Below are positions 40,645 through 49,207 of a stretch of DNA of 64,000 nucleotides, piece by piece. The position numbers were made by a program, and so were the translations under genes. The stretch's first letter is position 1. Each line of letters starts with the position of its first letter. Source of the stretch: Streptomyces platensis (GTDB taxonomy: Bacteria; Actinomycetota; Actinomycetes; Streptomycetales; Streptomycetaceae); the NCBI RefSeq assembly GCF_008704855.1, contig NZ_CP023691.1, positions 5,084,001-5,148,000 of the forward strand. Direction: 5' to 3'. The notes below the pieces were generated by a model that was not told the origin of the DNA, ran no database searches, and was given only the letters and a program-made list of their open reading frames with translations.

Positions 40645-42659
40645 CCACCGCGGACAAGGGGGCGGCCCCCCGCGACGGGGTCCCGGCTGCCGCCGGGGAG
40701 ACATCCCCCAAGGCCCCGGCGCGCGGTCCGGCCCCGGCGGCCGGACCCGCCCGGATGATGGGCGGCCAGCCCACCGAGAAGTCGATGGACTTCAAGGGCT
40801 CCGGCAAACGGCTGCTGGCCCAGATGCGCCCGGAGCGCGGCATCATGACCGTCGCCCTGCTGCTGGGCGCGCTGAGCGTGGCACTGACCGTCGTGGGCCC
40901 CAAGGTCCTCGGCCACGCCACCGACCTGATCATGGCCGGCATCATCGGCCGCCAGCTGCCCGGCCGGCTCACCAGCGACCAGGCCGCCGACGCCCTGCGC
41001 GCCCACGGCCAGGACGGGCTCGCCGACATGATCGGCGCGATGCCGGTCCACCCCGGCCACGGCATCGACTTCGGCGCCGTCGGCCAGGTCCTGCTCTGGG
41101 TCGCCCTGATCTACGCGGCCGCCTCGCTCTTCGGCTTCGTCCAGGCCAGGATCGCCACCCGGGTCGTCCAGCGCGCCGTCTTCCGGATGCGCGAACAGGT
41201 CGAGGAGAAGCTGGCCAGGCTGCCCCTGAGCTACTTCGACCGGCAACAGCGGGGCGAGGTGCTCTCCCGCGCCACCAACGACATCGACAACGTCCAGCAG
41301 ACGCTCCAGCAGACCCTCAGCCAGATCGTGGCCTCGCTGCTGACCATCGTCGGCGTGCTCGCCATGATGTTCTGGATCTCGTGGCTGCTGGCGCTGGTCG
41401 CCCTGATCACCGTCCCGGTCTCGGTCGTCGTCGCCACCAAGGTCGGCAAGCGCGCCCAGCCGCAGTTCGTCCAGCAGTGGAAGACCACCGGCAAGCTCAA
41501 CGCACACATCGAGGAGATGTACACCGGCCACAGCCTGGTGAAGGTCTTCGGCCGCCAGCGGGAGTCCGCCGAACTCTTCCGCGAACAGAACGAGGCCCTC
41601 TACGCCGCCGGGTTCAAGGCACAGTTCATCTCCGGGATCATCCAGCCCGCGATGATGTTCATCGGCAACCTCAACTACGTCCTGGTGGCGGTCGTCGGGG
41701 GCCTCCGCGTCGCCTCCGGTGCCCTCTCCATCGGCGACGTGCAGGCCTTCATCCAGTACTCCCGGCAGTTCAGCCAGCCGCTCACCCAGGTCGCCTCGAT
41801 GGCCAACCTCGTCCAGTCCGGCGTCGCCTCCGCCGAGCGGGTCTTCGAACTCCTCGACGCGACCGAGCAGGACCCCGACGCCGAGCAGCCGGCCCGGCCC
41901 GACCGGGTCGAGGGCCGGGTCGCCTTCGAGGACGTCTCCTTCCGCTACGCCCCCGACAAGCCGCTCATCGAGGACCTGTCGCTGGCCGTCAACCCCGGCC
42001 AGACGGTGGCCATCGTCGGCCCGACCGGCGCCGGCAAGACCACCCTCGTCAACCTCCTGATGCGCTTCTACGAGGTGAGCGGCGGCCGGATCACCCTCGA
42101 CGGCACCGACATCGCCGCCATGTCGCGCGAGGAACTGCGCTCCCACATCGGCATGGTCCTCCAGGACACCTGGCTCTTCGGCGGCACCATCGCCGAGAAC
42201 ATCGCCTACGGCGCCCCCGCGGGCACCCCCATGGACAAGATCGTGGCGGCCGCCCGCGCCACCCACGTCGACCGCTTCGTGCGGACCCTGCCGGACGGCT
42301 ACGACACGGTGCTCGACGACGAGGGCAGCAATGTCTCCGTCGGCGAGAAGCAGCTGATCACCATCGCCCGCGCGTTCCTCGCCGAACCGGCCATCCTCGT
42401 CCTCGACGAGGCCACCAGCTCGGTCGACACCCGCACCGAGGTCCTCATCCAGCACGCCATGGCCCAGCTCCGCACCGGCCGCACCAGCTTCGTCATCGCC
42501 CACCGCCTCTCCACGATCCGTGACGCGGACGTCATCCTCGTCATGGAAAACGGCGCAATCGTCGAACAGGGCCCCCACGATGCGCTGCTGGCAGCGAACG
42601 GGGCGTACGCGCGCTTGTATGCGGCCCAATTCGCGGAGCCCTTGGCCGAGGCCGGCTGA
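40641..42659 (+). CDS. ABC exporter half-transporter, second subunit
   Basis: 672 residues. An Ala/Pro-rich N-terminus of about 60 residues precedes six transmembrane helices and an ATPase with Walker A GPTGAGKTT, signature VSVGEKQL and Walker B ILVLDEATSSVD, where the catalytic Glu is intact. Together with 38911-40644 it forms a heterodimeric type IV exporter: the first subunit has the altered Walker B, while this one has a VSVGE signature. AGGAGG lies directly before the overlapping ATG. Confidence 0.93.
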   Translation: MTTADKGAAPRDGVPAAAGETSPKAPARGPAPAAGPARMMGGQPTEKSMDFKGSGKRLLAQMRPERGIMTVALLLGALSVALTVVGPKVLGHATDLIMAGIIGRQLPGRLTSDQAADALRAHGQDGLADMIGAMPVHPGHGIDFGAVGQVLLWVALIYAAASLFGFVQARIATRVVQRAVFRMREQVEEKLARLPLSYFDRQQRGEVLSRATNDIDNVQQTLQQTLSQIVASLLTIVGVLAMMFWISWLLALVALITVPVSVVVATKVGKRAQPQFVQQWKTTGKLNAHIEEMYTGHSLVKVFGRQRESAELFREQNEALYAAGFKAQFISGIIQPAMMFIGNLNYVLVAVVGGLRVASGALSIGDVQAFIQYSRQFSQPLTQVASMANLVQSGVASAERVFELLDATEQDPDAEQPARPDRVEGRVAFEDVSFRYAPDKPLIEDLSLAVNPGQTVAIVGPTGAGKTTLVNLLMRFYEVSGGRITLDGTDIAAMSREELRSHIGMVLQDTWLFGGTIAENIAYGAPAGTPMDKIVAAARATHVDRFVRTLPDGYDTVLDDEGSNVSVGEKQLITIARAFLAEPAILVLDEATSSVDTRTEVLIQHAMAQLRTGRTSFVIAHRLSTIRDADVILVMENGAIVEQGPHDALLAANGAYARLYAAQFAEPLAEAG

Positions 42660-42661
42660 GG

Positions 42662-42840
42662 CCCACGTTTTCGGCTTGCCCGCCGTGGGGGTTTCTCGCC
42701 GTTGCGCCTGCGGCGGGCGGGTGGTTTGTGGGTGCGGTGACGGACCTCCGGGGCCTGGTGTGTGGACTGCTTCGCTTTACGTCCACACACCAGGCCCCTC
42801 CGGCCCGTCCCCTCCCGTGGGGAGAGTGAGTGACGGTGGG
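42662..42840. repeat. Intergenic hairpin element, copy A
   Basis: About 180 bp beginning CCCACGTTTTCGGCTT, then CGCCGTTGCGCCTGCGGCG, GGTGCGGTGACGG, a perfect hairpin, and CCCGTCCCCTCCCGT. The hairpin pairs 42750-42767 with 42781-42798 (18 bp) around the 13-nt loop TGCTTCGCTTTAC (42768-42780). Copy B (42945-43138) has the same parts in the same order on the other strand. No coding capacity is evident. Confidence 0.8.
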
Positions 42841-42944
42841 TGGGGGCGGGCCGCCGTAGCCGTGTCGGTGCGACCGAGCTGTTCACTGCGATCTACGAGG
42901 CACTGCGATCTACGAGGCGCACCGGACCACCTACGGGTCCCCCA

Positions 42945-43138
42945 CCAACCGTCTTTCCCACCCCTCAACGGGAGGGGACGGGTCGGAGCGGGTGGGGGTT
43001 TCCGGACGTAAAGCGAAGCAGTCCGGAAACCCCCACCCGCGGAGGCCCGTCACCGCACCCGACAGCCCCGCGCAGCGGCACCGCTCGCCGCAGGCGCAAC
43101 GGCGAGGTCCCACACGGCGGGAAAGCCGAAAACGTGGG
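42945..43138. repeat. Intergenic hairpin element, copy B (inverted)
   Basis: Reverse-complement relative of copy A. Its hairpin pairs 42988-43007 with 43021-43040 (20 bp, perfect) around GTAAAGCGAAGCA (43008-43020), the exact complement of the copy A loop. Apart from the closing GGAC/GTCC the stem sequence is unrelated to that of copy A, so pairing rather than sequence is conserved. Between the copies, CACTGCGATCTACGAGG is directly repeated near 42885-42918. Confidence 0.8.
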
Positions 43139-43301
43139 AAGCAGTCCACATCGTGGACTGGCCGCGCCAAGAATTTCGTCACTTCTCGCCGCACCCGCGA
43201 CCCCCGTCGCACGCCCCCGCCCGGGCCCGGGCCAAGACGCCCCCGGCCCCGTCATATGGGGGCGGAGCCGCGTCGCGAGCGCCAGCAAGTCGCCCCGTCG
43301 G

Positions 43302-43351
43302 GTGGTCAACGACGGCACCCGTTGACCACTCGAAGTGATCGACGGAATACA
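43302..43351 (+). promoter_or_regulatory. Palindrome and promoter candidate upstream of glnR
   Basis: GTGGTCAACG (43302-43311) and CGTTGACCAC (43320-43329) are perfect 10-bp arms around 8 bp. The right arm contains a -35 TTGACC (43322-43327), followed after 18 bp by AATACA (43346-43351) as -10. An operator overlapping the -35 would suit repression. The start of transcription would be near 43358, giving a leader of about 280 nt before glnR. Confidence 0.55.
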
Positions 43352-43409
43352 AAAAGCTGCAAAAACCGCCTCGGGTCCGGAACCCAGGTGAGCTATTCTG
43401 CTGGGCAAG

Positions 43410-43443
43410 AAGGATCCGGGCAGCGTAGCCCCCGGGTCCTTTT
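43410..43443 (+). terminator. Terminator-like hairpin in the glnR leader
   Basis: AAGGATCCGGG (43410-43420) pairs with CCCGGGTCCTT (about 43431-43441, one G-T pair) and is followed by TTTTGTG. It is one of the few T-tailed hairpins in the window and lies after the promoter candidate but before glnR. It could be an attenuator, or end a small RNA of roughly 85 nt. Confidence 0.6.
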
Positions 43444-43560
43444 GTGCTTTCAACCGCCTGCTGCGCGGTGGGAAGGACCGTACGAAGCAGTGCCGCAGAC
43501 TCCCCCGGCCAGGGCCGGGAGGTGCCCCCCGTCGCAGGGACCGAGGAGGAACCAGACGTC

Positions 43561-43638
43561 ATGGGCGAGCGAAGCAGGCAGGACCGCACGCAACCGAGAG
43601 CACAGCACCCCGAGAGCCGGGTAGGTGGTCGGACGTGA
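43561..43638 (+). CDS. 25-codon upstream ORF coupled to glnR
   Basis: ATG 43561 has a strong GAGGAGGA site upstream and opens a frame starting MGERSRQDRTQ, rich in R and Q. Its stop overlaps the glnR start (GTGA, 43635-43638). glnR itself has only a weak GGTGG site. Translation of glnR may therefore depend on ribosomes finishing this frame. No similarity of the peptide is known to me. Confidence 0.5.
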   Translation: MGERSRQDRTQPRAQHPESRVGGRT

Positions 43639-44471
43639 GTTCACTTCTGCTGCTGACCAACGCACTCCAGCCGTCGACGGAGGTGCTCCCGGCGCTCGGC
43701 CTGCTGCTGCACAGCGTGCGGGTGGCTCCCGCCGAGGGCCCGGCCCTGATCGACACCCCAGGGGCCGACGTCATACTGATCGACGGCCGCCGTGACCTGC
43801 CGCATGTGCGGTCCCTGTGCCAGCTGCTGCGGTCCACCGGGCCCGGCTGTCCGCTGGTCCTGGTGGTGACGGAGGGCGGGCTTGCCGCCGTCACCGCGGA
43901 CTGGGGCGTCGACGATGTCCTGCTGGACACCGCGGGCCCCGCCGAGGTCGAGGCGCGGCTGCGGCTGGCGATGGGCCGCCAGCAGATCACCACCGACGAC
44001 AGCCCGATGGAGATCCGCAATGGTGATCTCTCGGTGGACGAGGCGACGTACAGCGCGAAGCTGAAGGGGCGGGTCCTGGACCTGACCTTCAAGGAGTTCG
44101 AGCTGCTGAAGTATCTGGCGCAGCATCCCGGCCGGGTCTTCACCCGCGCCCAGCTCCTCCAGGAGGTGTGGGGCTATGACTACTTCGGCGGTACGCGGAC
44201 GGTCGACGTCCATGTCCGGCGGCTGCGCGCCAAGCTCGGCCCCGAGCACGAGTCGCTGATCGGCACGGTCCGTAACGTCGGCTACCGCTTCGTGACGCCG
44301 GAGAAGGTGGAGCGGGCGGCGGAGGCCAAGGCCAAGGAGGACGCGGCGAAGGCGGCGTCCGGCCGTGGTGGGGAGCCGGTCCAGGGCCGCGGCGCCGGGG
44401 ACGGTGACGGCTCCGGGAAGGCGGTCACCACGGGCGCGGACTCCGGGGCCGTACGACCTGCCCGCCGGTAG
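43635..44471 (+). CDS. glnR: Global nitrogen regulator GlnR
   Basis: 278 residues of an OmpR-type atypical (orphan) regulator. The receiver-like N-domain MSSLLLLTNALQPSTEVLPA ... ADVILIDGRRDLPHVRSL matches what I recall of S. coelicolor GlnR (SCO4159). The winged-helix DNA-binding domain follows (VLDLTFKEFELLKYLAQHPG, RTVDVHVRRLRAKLG). GlnR activates glnA, amtB-glnK-glnD and nitrate or nitrite genes under nitrogen limitation; it has no partner kinase and works without phosphorylation. The C-terminal tail is Gly/Lys-rich. The gene order glnR-LacI-protease is as in other Streptomyces. Confidence 0.95.
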   Translation: MSSLLLLTNALQPSTEVLPALGLLLHSVRVAPAEGPALIDTPGADVILIDGRRDLPHVRSLCQLLRSTGPGCPLVLVVTEGGLAAVTADWGVDDVLLDTAGPAEVEARLRLAMGRQQITTDDSPMEIRNGDLSVDEATYSAKLKGRVLDLTFKEFELLKYLAQHPGRVFTRAQLLQEVWGYDYFGGTRTVDVHVRRLRAKLGPEHESLIGTVRNVGYRFVTPEKVERAAEAKAKEDAAKAASGRGGEPVQGRGAGDGDGSGKAVTTGADSGAVRPARR

Positions 44472-44495
44472 CACCACCCGCGTAGACTGCCGCGC

Positions 44496-45521
44496 GTGGC
44501 CAAGGTGACGCGGGATGATGTGGCAAGACTGGCGGGTACGTCCACCGCCGTTGTCAGCTACGTCATCAACAACGGACCAAGGCCGGTCGCCCCGGCCACG
44601 CGCGAGCGGGTACTCGCCGCCATCAAGGAGCTCGGCTACCGGCCGGACCGCGTCGCCCAGGCGATGGCGTCCCGCCGTACCGATCTCATAGGTCTGATCG
44701 TGCCGGACACCCGGCAGCCGTTCTTCGCGGAGATGGCGCACGCCGTCGAACAGGCCGCCGCCGAGCGCGGAAAGATGGTGCTGGTCGGCAACGCCAACTA
44801 CCTCGACGAGCGCGAGGTGCACTATCTGCGCGCGTTCCTCGGGATGCGGGTCTCCGGGCTGATCCTGATCAGCCAGGGGCCCAGTGAGCACGCCGCCGCC
44901 GAGATCGACGCGTGGGATGCCCGGGTGGTGCTGCTGCACCGGCGGCCGGACGCCATCGACGATGTCGCGGTGATGACGGACGACGTGTGGGGCGCACAGC
45001 TGGCGACCCGGCATCTGCTGGAGCACGGCCATCCGTATGTCGCCTTCCTGGGCGGTACGGAGGAGACCCCGAAGTCCGGCGACCCGGTCACCGACCATGT
45101 CGAGGGCTGGCGGCGGGCCATGCTGGAGTCCGGGCGGTCGCCGGAGGGTTACTACTTCCAGTCGCCGTACAACCGCTATGACGCCTACCAGGTCGCGCTG
45201 AAGCTGCTGGCCGGTCCGGAGCGGCCGCCGGCCATCATGTGCGCGACGGACGATCAGGCCATCGGTGTGCTGCGGGCCGCGCGCGAGCTGCGTATCGACG
45301 TGCCCGGCGAGCTGGCGGTCGCGGGCTTCGACGATGTGAAGGAAGCCGCGCTGACCGATCCGCCGCTGACGACCGTCGCCTCGGACCGTCAGGCGATGGC
45401 ACGGGCCGCGGTCGATCTGGTGCTGGACGACGGGCTGCGGGTGGTCGGCTCCCGGCGGGAGCGGCTGCGGCAGTTCCCGTCGCGGCTGGTGGTCCGGCGC
45501 TCCTGCGGCTGCGGTGGCTGA
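44496..45521 (+). CDS. LacI-family transcriptional regulator
   Basis: 341 residues from a GTG start. The N-terminal LacI helix-turn-helix and hinge read VTRDDVARLAGTSTAVVSYV, then NNGPRPVAPATRERVLAAIK. A periplasmic-binding-protein-like sugar domain follows, with conserved GLIVPDTRQPFFAEM and PPAIMCATDDQAIGVLRAA. The effector sugar is unknown. A Cys-rich end (RRSCGCGG) closes the protein, as in several Streptomyces LacI members. It lies 24 bp after glnR. Confidence 0.93.
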   Translation: MAKVTRDDVARLAGTSTAVVSYVINNGPRPVAPATRERVLAAIKELGYRPDRVAQAMASRRTDLIGLIVPDTRQPFFAEMAHAVEQAAAERGKMVLVGNANYLDEREVHYLRAFLGMRVSGLILISQGPSEHAAAEIDAWDARVVLLHRRPDAIDDVAVMTDDVWGAQLATRHLLEHGHPYVAFLGGTEETPKSGDPVTDHVEGWRRAMLESGRSPEGYYFQSPYNRYDAYQVALKLLAGPERPPAIMCATDDQAIGVLRAARELRIDVPGELAVAGFDDVKEAALTDPPLTTVASDRQAMARAAVDLVLDDGLRVVGSRRERLRQFPSRLVVRRSCGCGG

Positions 45522-45636
45522 GCGAGCCGGTACGCGCCGCTGATCCGGCCGTCTTTATACCGGGCATACCCACTTCTGTCGGGTCTCTCAGGACGTTCTC
45601 AGGCAGCTCTCATGGAGCGGCAGCAGAGTCATTTCC

Positions 45637-46758
45637 ATGACCCAGAGCTACCGCCGAAGCGGCGATGAGATGCCTCAGCACCGGCCGTACGCGTACGGCG
45701 ACGACGAGCAGAGCCACGGCCGGAATGACGGCCATGGCCAGGACCACGGCCAGGATCACGGTCAGGGCTACGGCCACGGCCATGAGGCGTACGCGGGGAG
45801 CCCGGGGGCCTCGTATGCCGGGCTCGGTGGGCAGGCGGTTCCGCCGCCGCCCCCGTACGCACCCGAGCCGCGGCGGCGGGCCCGGCGGCCGGTCGCGCTG
45901 ATCGCGGCGGTGGCGCTGGCCTCGGGTCTCATCGGGGGCGGCAGCGCGGCGCTGATCGCCGGCGCCACCAACTCCTCGACGCAGAACACCTCCTCCACCC
46001 CGCTGGTCAACGCGGGCAAGACCAGCGGCAGCGGGGTCTCCGGGGTGGCCAAGGCGGTCAGCCCGGCGATCGTGGAGATCAAGGCGCGGACCGCCGGCGG
46101 CGAGTCCACCGGCTCCGGGGTGGTCGTCACCAGCAGCGGCGAGGTCGTCACCAACAACCATGTGGTGGCCGGCGCGGACTCGGTCACCGTCACCTTCAGC
46201 GACGGCAGCCGGAAGACGGCCAAGGTCGTCGGCACCGACCCCGACAAGGACCTGGCGCTGGTCAAGGTGCGCGGCGCCAAGGACCTGACTGCGGCCTCGC
46301 TCGGCGACTCCAGCAAGATCACGGTTGGCGACCAGGTGGTGGCGATCGGCTCGCCCGAGGGTCTCACCGGCTCCGTGACCAGCGGAATAGTCTCCGCCCT
46401 GGACCGGGATGTCACCGTTCCCAAGGAAGACGGACAGGGGCAGGGGCAGGGGCAGCAGGGCGGTCCGGGCGGCGGCTGGCCGTTCGAGTTCGGCGGGAAT
46501 CAGTACAACGGCGACACCGGCTCCTCGAAGACCTCGTACAAGGCCATCCAGACCGACGCCTCGCTCAACCCCGGCAACTCCGGAGGCGCCCTGATCAATA
46601 TGCAGGGGCAGATCATCGGCATCAACTCCGCGATGTACTCACCGAGTTCGGCGTCGAGCAGCAGCGCGGGCAGCGTCGGCCTCGGCTTCGCGATACCGAT
46701 CAACACCGTCAAGGACGACCTCGACGCCCTGCGCGGCGGCGGCAGCAGCGGCGTCTGA
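45637..46758 (+). CDS. HtrA/DegP-like trypsin-type serine protease without PDZ domain
   Basis: 373 residues. A His/Gly/Gln-rich cytosolic N-terminus and one transmembrane helix (VALIAAVALASGLIGGGSAA) are followed by an exported trypsin-like domain. The catalytic triad is visible: His175 in NNHVV, Asp205 in DPDKDLALVK and Ser315 in GNSGGAL. A Gly/Gln-rich loop interrupts the domain. No PDZ domain follows, unlike PepD or DegP. It is encoded directly before a two-component pair resembling mycobacterial MprAB, which controls the HtrA-like pepD, so joint envelope-stress function is likely. Confidence 0.9.
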   Translation: MTQSYRRSGDEMPQHRPYAYGDDEQSHGRNDGHGQDHGQDHGQGYGHGHEAYAGSPGASYAGLGGQAVPPPPPYAPEPRRRARRPVALIAAVALASGLIGGGSAALIAGATNSSTQNTSSTPLVNAGKTSGSGVSGVAKAVSPAIVEIKARTAGGESTGSGVVVTSSGEVVTNNHVVAGADSVTVTFSDGSRKTAKVVGTDPDKDLALVKVRGAKDLTAASLGDSSKITVGDQVVAIGSPEGLTGSVTSGIVSALDRDVTVPKEDGQGQGQGQQGGPGGGWPFEFGGNQYNGDTGSSKTSYKAIQTDASLNPGNSGGALINMQGQIIGINSAMYSPSSASSSSAGSVGLGFAIPINTVKDDLDALRGGGSSGV

Positions 46759-46885
46759 CCGCGCACCCGCCCGCCGCCCTGTCCCGCCCGGCACGAGAGG
46801 CTGCGTCCCCCTCTCGGATAGCCCGCCGTCGTGCAAGGCTGAGCTCCAGCCGTCCGCACACCCGAGGTCCGAGGTATCCACGCAC

Positions 46886-47623
46886 ATGAGCCCCGCCGAG
46901 CACGGTGACCATCCCGCCCGCATCCTGATCGTCGACGATGAGCCCGCGGTCCGTGAGGCCCTCCAGCGCTCGCTGGTCTTCGAGGGGTATGTGACCGAGC
47001 AGGCGGTCGACGGTCTGGACGCGGTCGAGAAGGTCGCCGCCTACGACCCGGAACTGATCGTGCTGGATGTCCTGATGCCCCGTATGGACGGGCTGACCGC
47101 CGCCCGCCGGCTGCGGGCGAGCGGGGTGACCGTGCCGATCCTGATGCTGACCGCCAGGGACACCGTCGGCGACCGGGTCACGGGGCTGGACGCCGGTGCC
47201 GACGACTATCTCGTCAAGCCCTTCGAGCTGGACGAGCTGCTGGCCCGGATCCGCGCCCTGCTGCGCCGCAGCTCGTACGCGGCGGCGGCCGGTGCGCCGC
47301 CCGAGGCGGGCGAGGTGCTGAGCTTCGCCGACCTGCGGATGGACCTGGCGACCCGCGAGGTGACCCGCGGCGGCCGGCAGGTCGAGCTGACCCGTACGGA
47401 GTTCACGCTGCTGGAGATGTTCCTCGCCCATCCGCGGCAGGTGCTCACCCGTGAGCAGATCCTGAAGGCTGTCTGGGGCTTCGACTTCGAGCCCACCTCC
47501 AACTCCCTCGATGTGTATGTGATGTATCTGCGCCGCAAGACGGAAGCGGGCGGCGAGCCGCGGCTGGTGCACACCGTGCGGGGGGTCGGCTACGTCCTGA
47601 GGACGGACGGCGGGTCGGAATGA
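46886..47623 (+). CDS. OmpR-family response regulator (MprA-like)
   Basis: 245 residues. The receiver domain begins ARILIVDDEPAVREAL, has the phospho-acceptor Asp in ELIVLDVLMPRMDG, and Thr and Lys in MLTAR and LVKPF. The winged-helix output domain ends with NSLDVYVMYLRRKTE and VRGVGYVLR. It overlaps the kinase start by four bases (ATGA). Similarity to MprA and the neighbouring protease suggest cell-envelope stress control; the signal here is untested. Confidence 0.92.
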   Translation: MSPAEHGDHPARILIVDDEPAVREALQRSLVFEGYVTEQAVDGLDAVEKVAAYDPELIVLDVLMPRMDGLTAARRLRASGVTVPILMLTARDTVGDRVTGLDAGADDYLVKPFELDELLARIRALLRRSSYAAAAGAPPEAGEVLSFADLRMDLATREVTRGGRQVELTRTEFTLLEMFLAHPRQVLTREQILKAVWGFDFEPTSNSLDVYVMYLRRKTEAGGEPRLVHTVRGVGYVLRTDGGSE

Positions 47624-49092
47624 GCACGGTGACCACACACGGGGGAGTGGCGGCGGACGGCGCGCGCAGCCGGCTCGGCGCCCGGATCGCACGGCTGCCG
47701 CTGCGCTCGCGGCTGACCCTGCTCACGGCGGCCGCGGTGGCGGTGGCGGTGGCGGTCTCCGCGCTGGCCTGCTGGCTGCTCGCCCGCGCCCAGCTGCTGG
47801 AGGAGGTGGACAGCTCCCTTCAGAACGTCAGCGTCCCCGCCGACTATCTCCAGCTGACCTACGCCAACTGCCAGCCCACCGACCCGACCGAGAGCAAGAA
47901 CGCCCCGCCCTCGTACTACAACGTCCAGATCGTCCAGGTCGACGGCTCGCGCTGCATCGGCCCCAACTCCCAGCCGGTGCAGGTGCAGCGCGCGGATGTC
48001 GCGGTGGCGCAGGGCCTGGCGCGCGACACCCTGCATGACGCGGTGACCACCGGCGGCGCGGACGTCCGGGTGCTGACCAAGCACATCGGTGTCCAGGGCG
48101 TGCAGTTCGCGGTGTCCATCTCACGTCCGCTGACCGAGGTCGACAGTGCGCTGAACCGCCTGGCGCTGCTGCTGATCGCCGTCGCGGGGCTGGGTGTCGT
48201 GGGTGCGGGCACCGCCGGCCTGGTCATCGCGCGCTCCGGCCTCAAGCCGGTGGACCGGCTGGCCGACGCGGTGGAACAGGTCGCCCGTACCGAGGACCTG
48301 ACCATCCGCATCCCGGCCGAGGGCGAGGACGAGATCGCCCGGCTCTCCCGTTCCTTCAACTCCATGACCGCGGCGCTGGCCGCCTCCCGTGATCTACAGC
48401 AGCAGCTGATCGCGGACGCGGGCCATGAGCTGCGGACGCCGCTGACCTCGCTGCGTACCAATATCGATCTGCTGGTGCGCAGCGAGCGGTCCGGCCGGCC
48501 GATCCCGCCCGCCGACAAGGAGGCGCTGCTGACCTCGGTGAAGGCGCAGATGGGGGAGCTGGCGGAGCTGATCGGCGATCTACAGGAGCTGTCCCGGCCG
48601 CCGGCGCCGGGGCAGAGCGCCGTCGCGGTGGTGGCGCTGCACGAGATCGTCGGCGCGGCGCTGGAGCGGGCCCGGCTGCGCGGCCCGTCGCTGACCATCG
48701 CGGCGGACCTGGCCCCCTGGTTCGTGCGGGCCGAGCCGGCCCCGCTGGAGCGGGCGGTGGTGAATCTGCTGGACAACGCGGTGAAGTTCAGCCCGCCCGG
48801 CGGGACCGTCGAGGTGCGGCTGACCGGCGGCGAGCTGACCGTACGCGATCACGGCCCCGGCATTCCGCAGGACGAACTCCCGCATGTCTTCGAGCGGTTC
48901 TGGCGCTCACCGTCCGCCCGCAGTCTGCCCGGCAGTGGCCTGGGGCTGTCGATCGTGGCGCGGACGGCGGAGCAGGCGGGCGGTGCGGTCCGGCTGCGGT
49001 CCGCGGACGTCGGCGGCACGGAGGCGGTGCTGACACTGCCGGGCGCCGCGACCCCGCCGCCCGGGATGCCGCAACCGCCGGCCCCCCAGTAG
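47620..49092 (+). CDS. Membrane sensor histidine kinase (MprB-like)
   Basis: 490 residues. Two transmembrane helices (LTLLTAAAVAVAVAVSALAC and LLLIAVAGLGVVGAGTAGLV) flank an extracellular sensor of about 120 residues. HAMP, the phospho-acceptor His269 in GHELRTPLTSL, and the ATP-binding N and G boxes (NLLDNAVKFSPPGG, DHGPGIP, GSGLGLSIV) follow. It is translationally coupled to the regulator gene upstream. Confidence 0.92.
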   Translation: MSTVTTHGGVAADGARSRLGARIARLPLRSRLTLLTAAAVAVAVAVSALACWLLARAQLLEEVDSSLQNVSVPADYLQLTYANCQPTDPTESKNAPPSYYNVQIVQVDGSRCIGPNSQPVQVQRADVAVAQGLARDTLHDAVTTGGADVRVLTKHIGVQGVQFAVSISRPLTEVDSALNRLALLLIAVAGLGVVGAGTAGLVIARSGLKPVDRLADAVEQVARTEDLTIRIPAEGEDEIARLSRSFNSMTAALAASRDLQQQLIADAGHELRTPLTSLRTNIDLLVRSERSGRPIPPADKEALLTSVKAQMGELAELIGDLQELSRPPAPGQSAVAVVALHEIVGAALERARLRGPSLTIAADLAPWFVRAEPAPLERAVVNLLDNAVKFSPPGGTVEVRLTGGELTVRDHGPGIPQDELPHVFERFWRSPSARSLPGSGLGLSIVARTAEQAGGAVRLRSADVGGTEAVLTLPGAATPPPGMPQPPAPQ

Positions 49093-49207
49093 CCGACCCG
49101 CGGAAGGCCCAGAGGCCGCGGCAGCGGACCCGCCCCCTACGGCGCCCGCCACCGCGGCCCCTGCCCCGCGTCCCCTGCTCCTGCTTCCCCTGCTCCTGCT
49201 TCTCCGG

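Noticed and set aside
42662..43138. CRISPR array
   Set aside because: The repeats are two inverted copies with hairpins, not regularly spaced direct repeats, and no cas gene is present.
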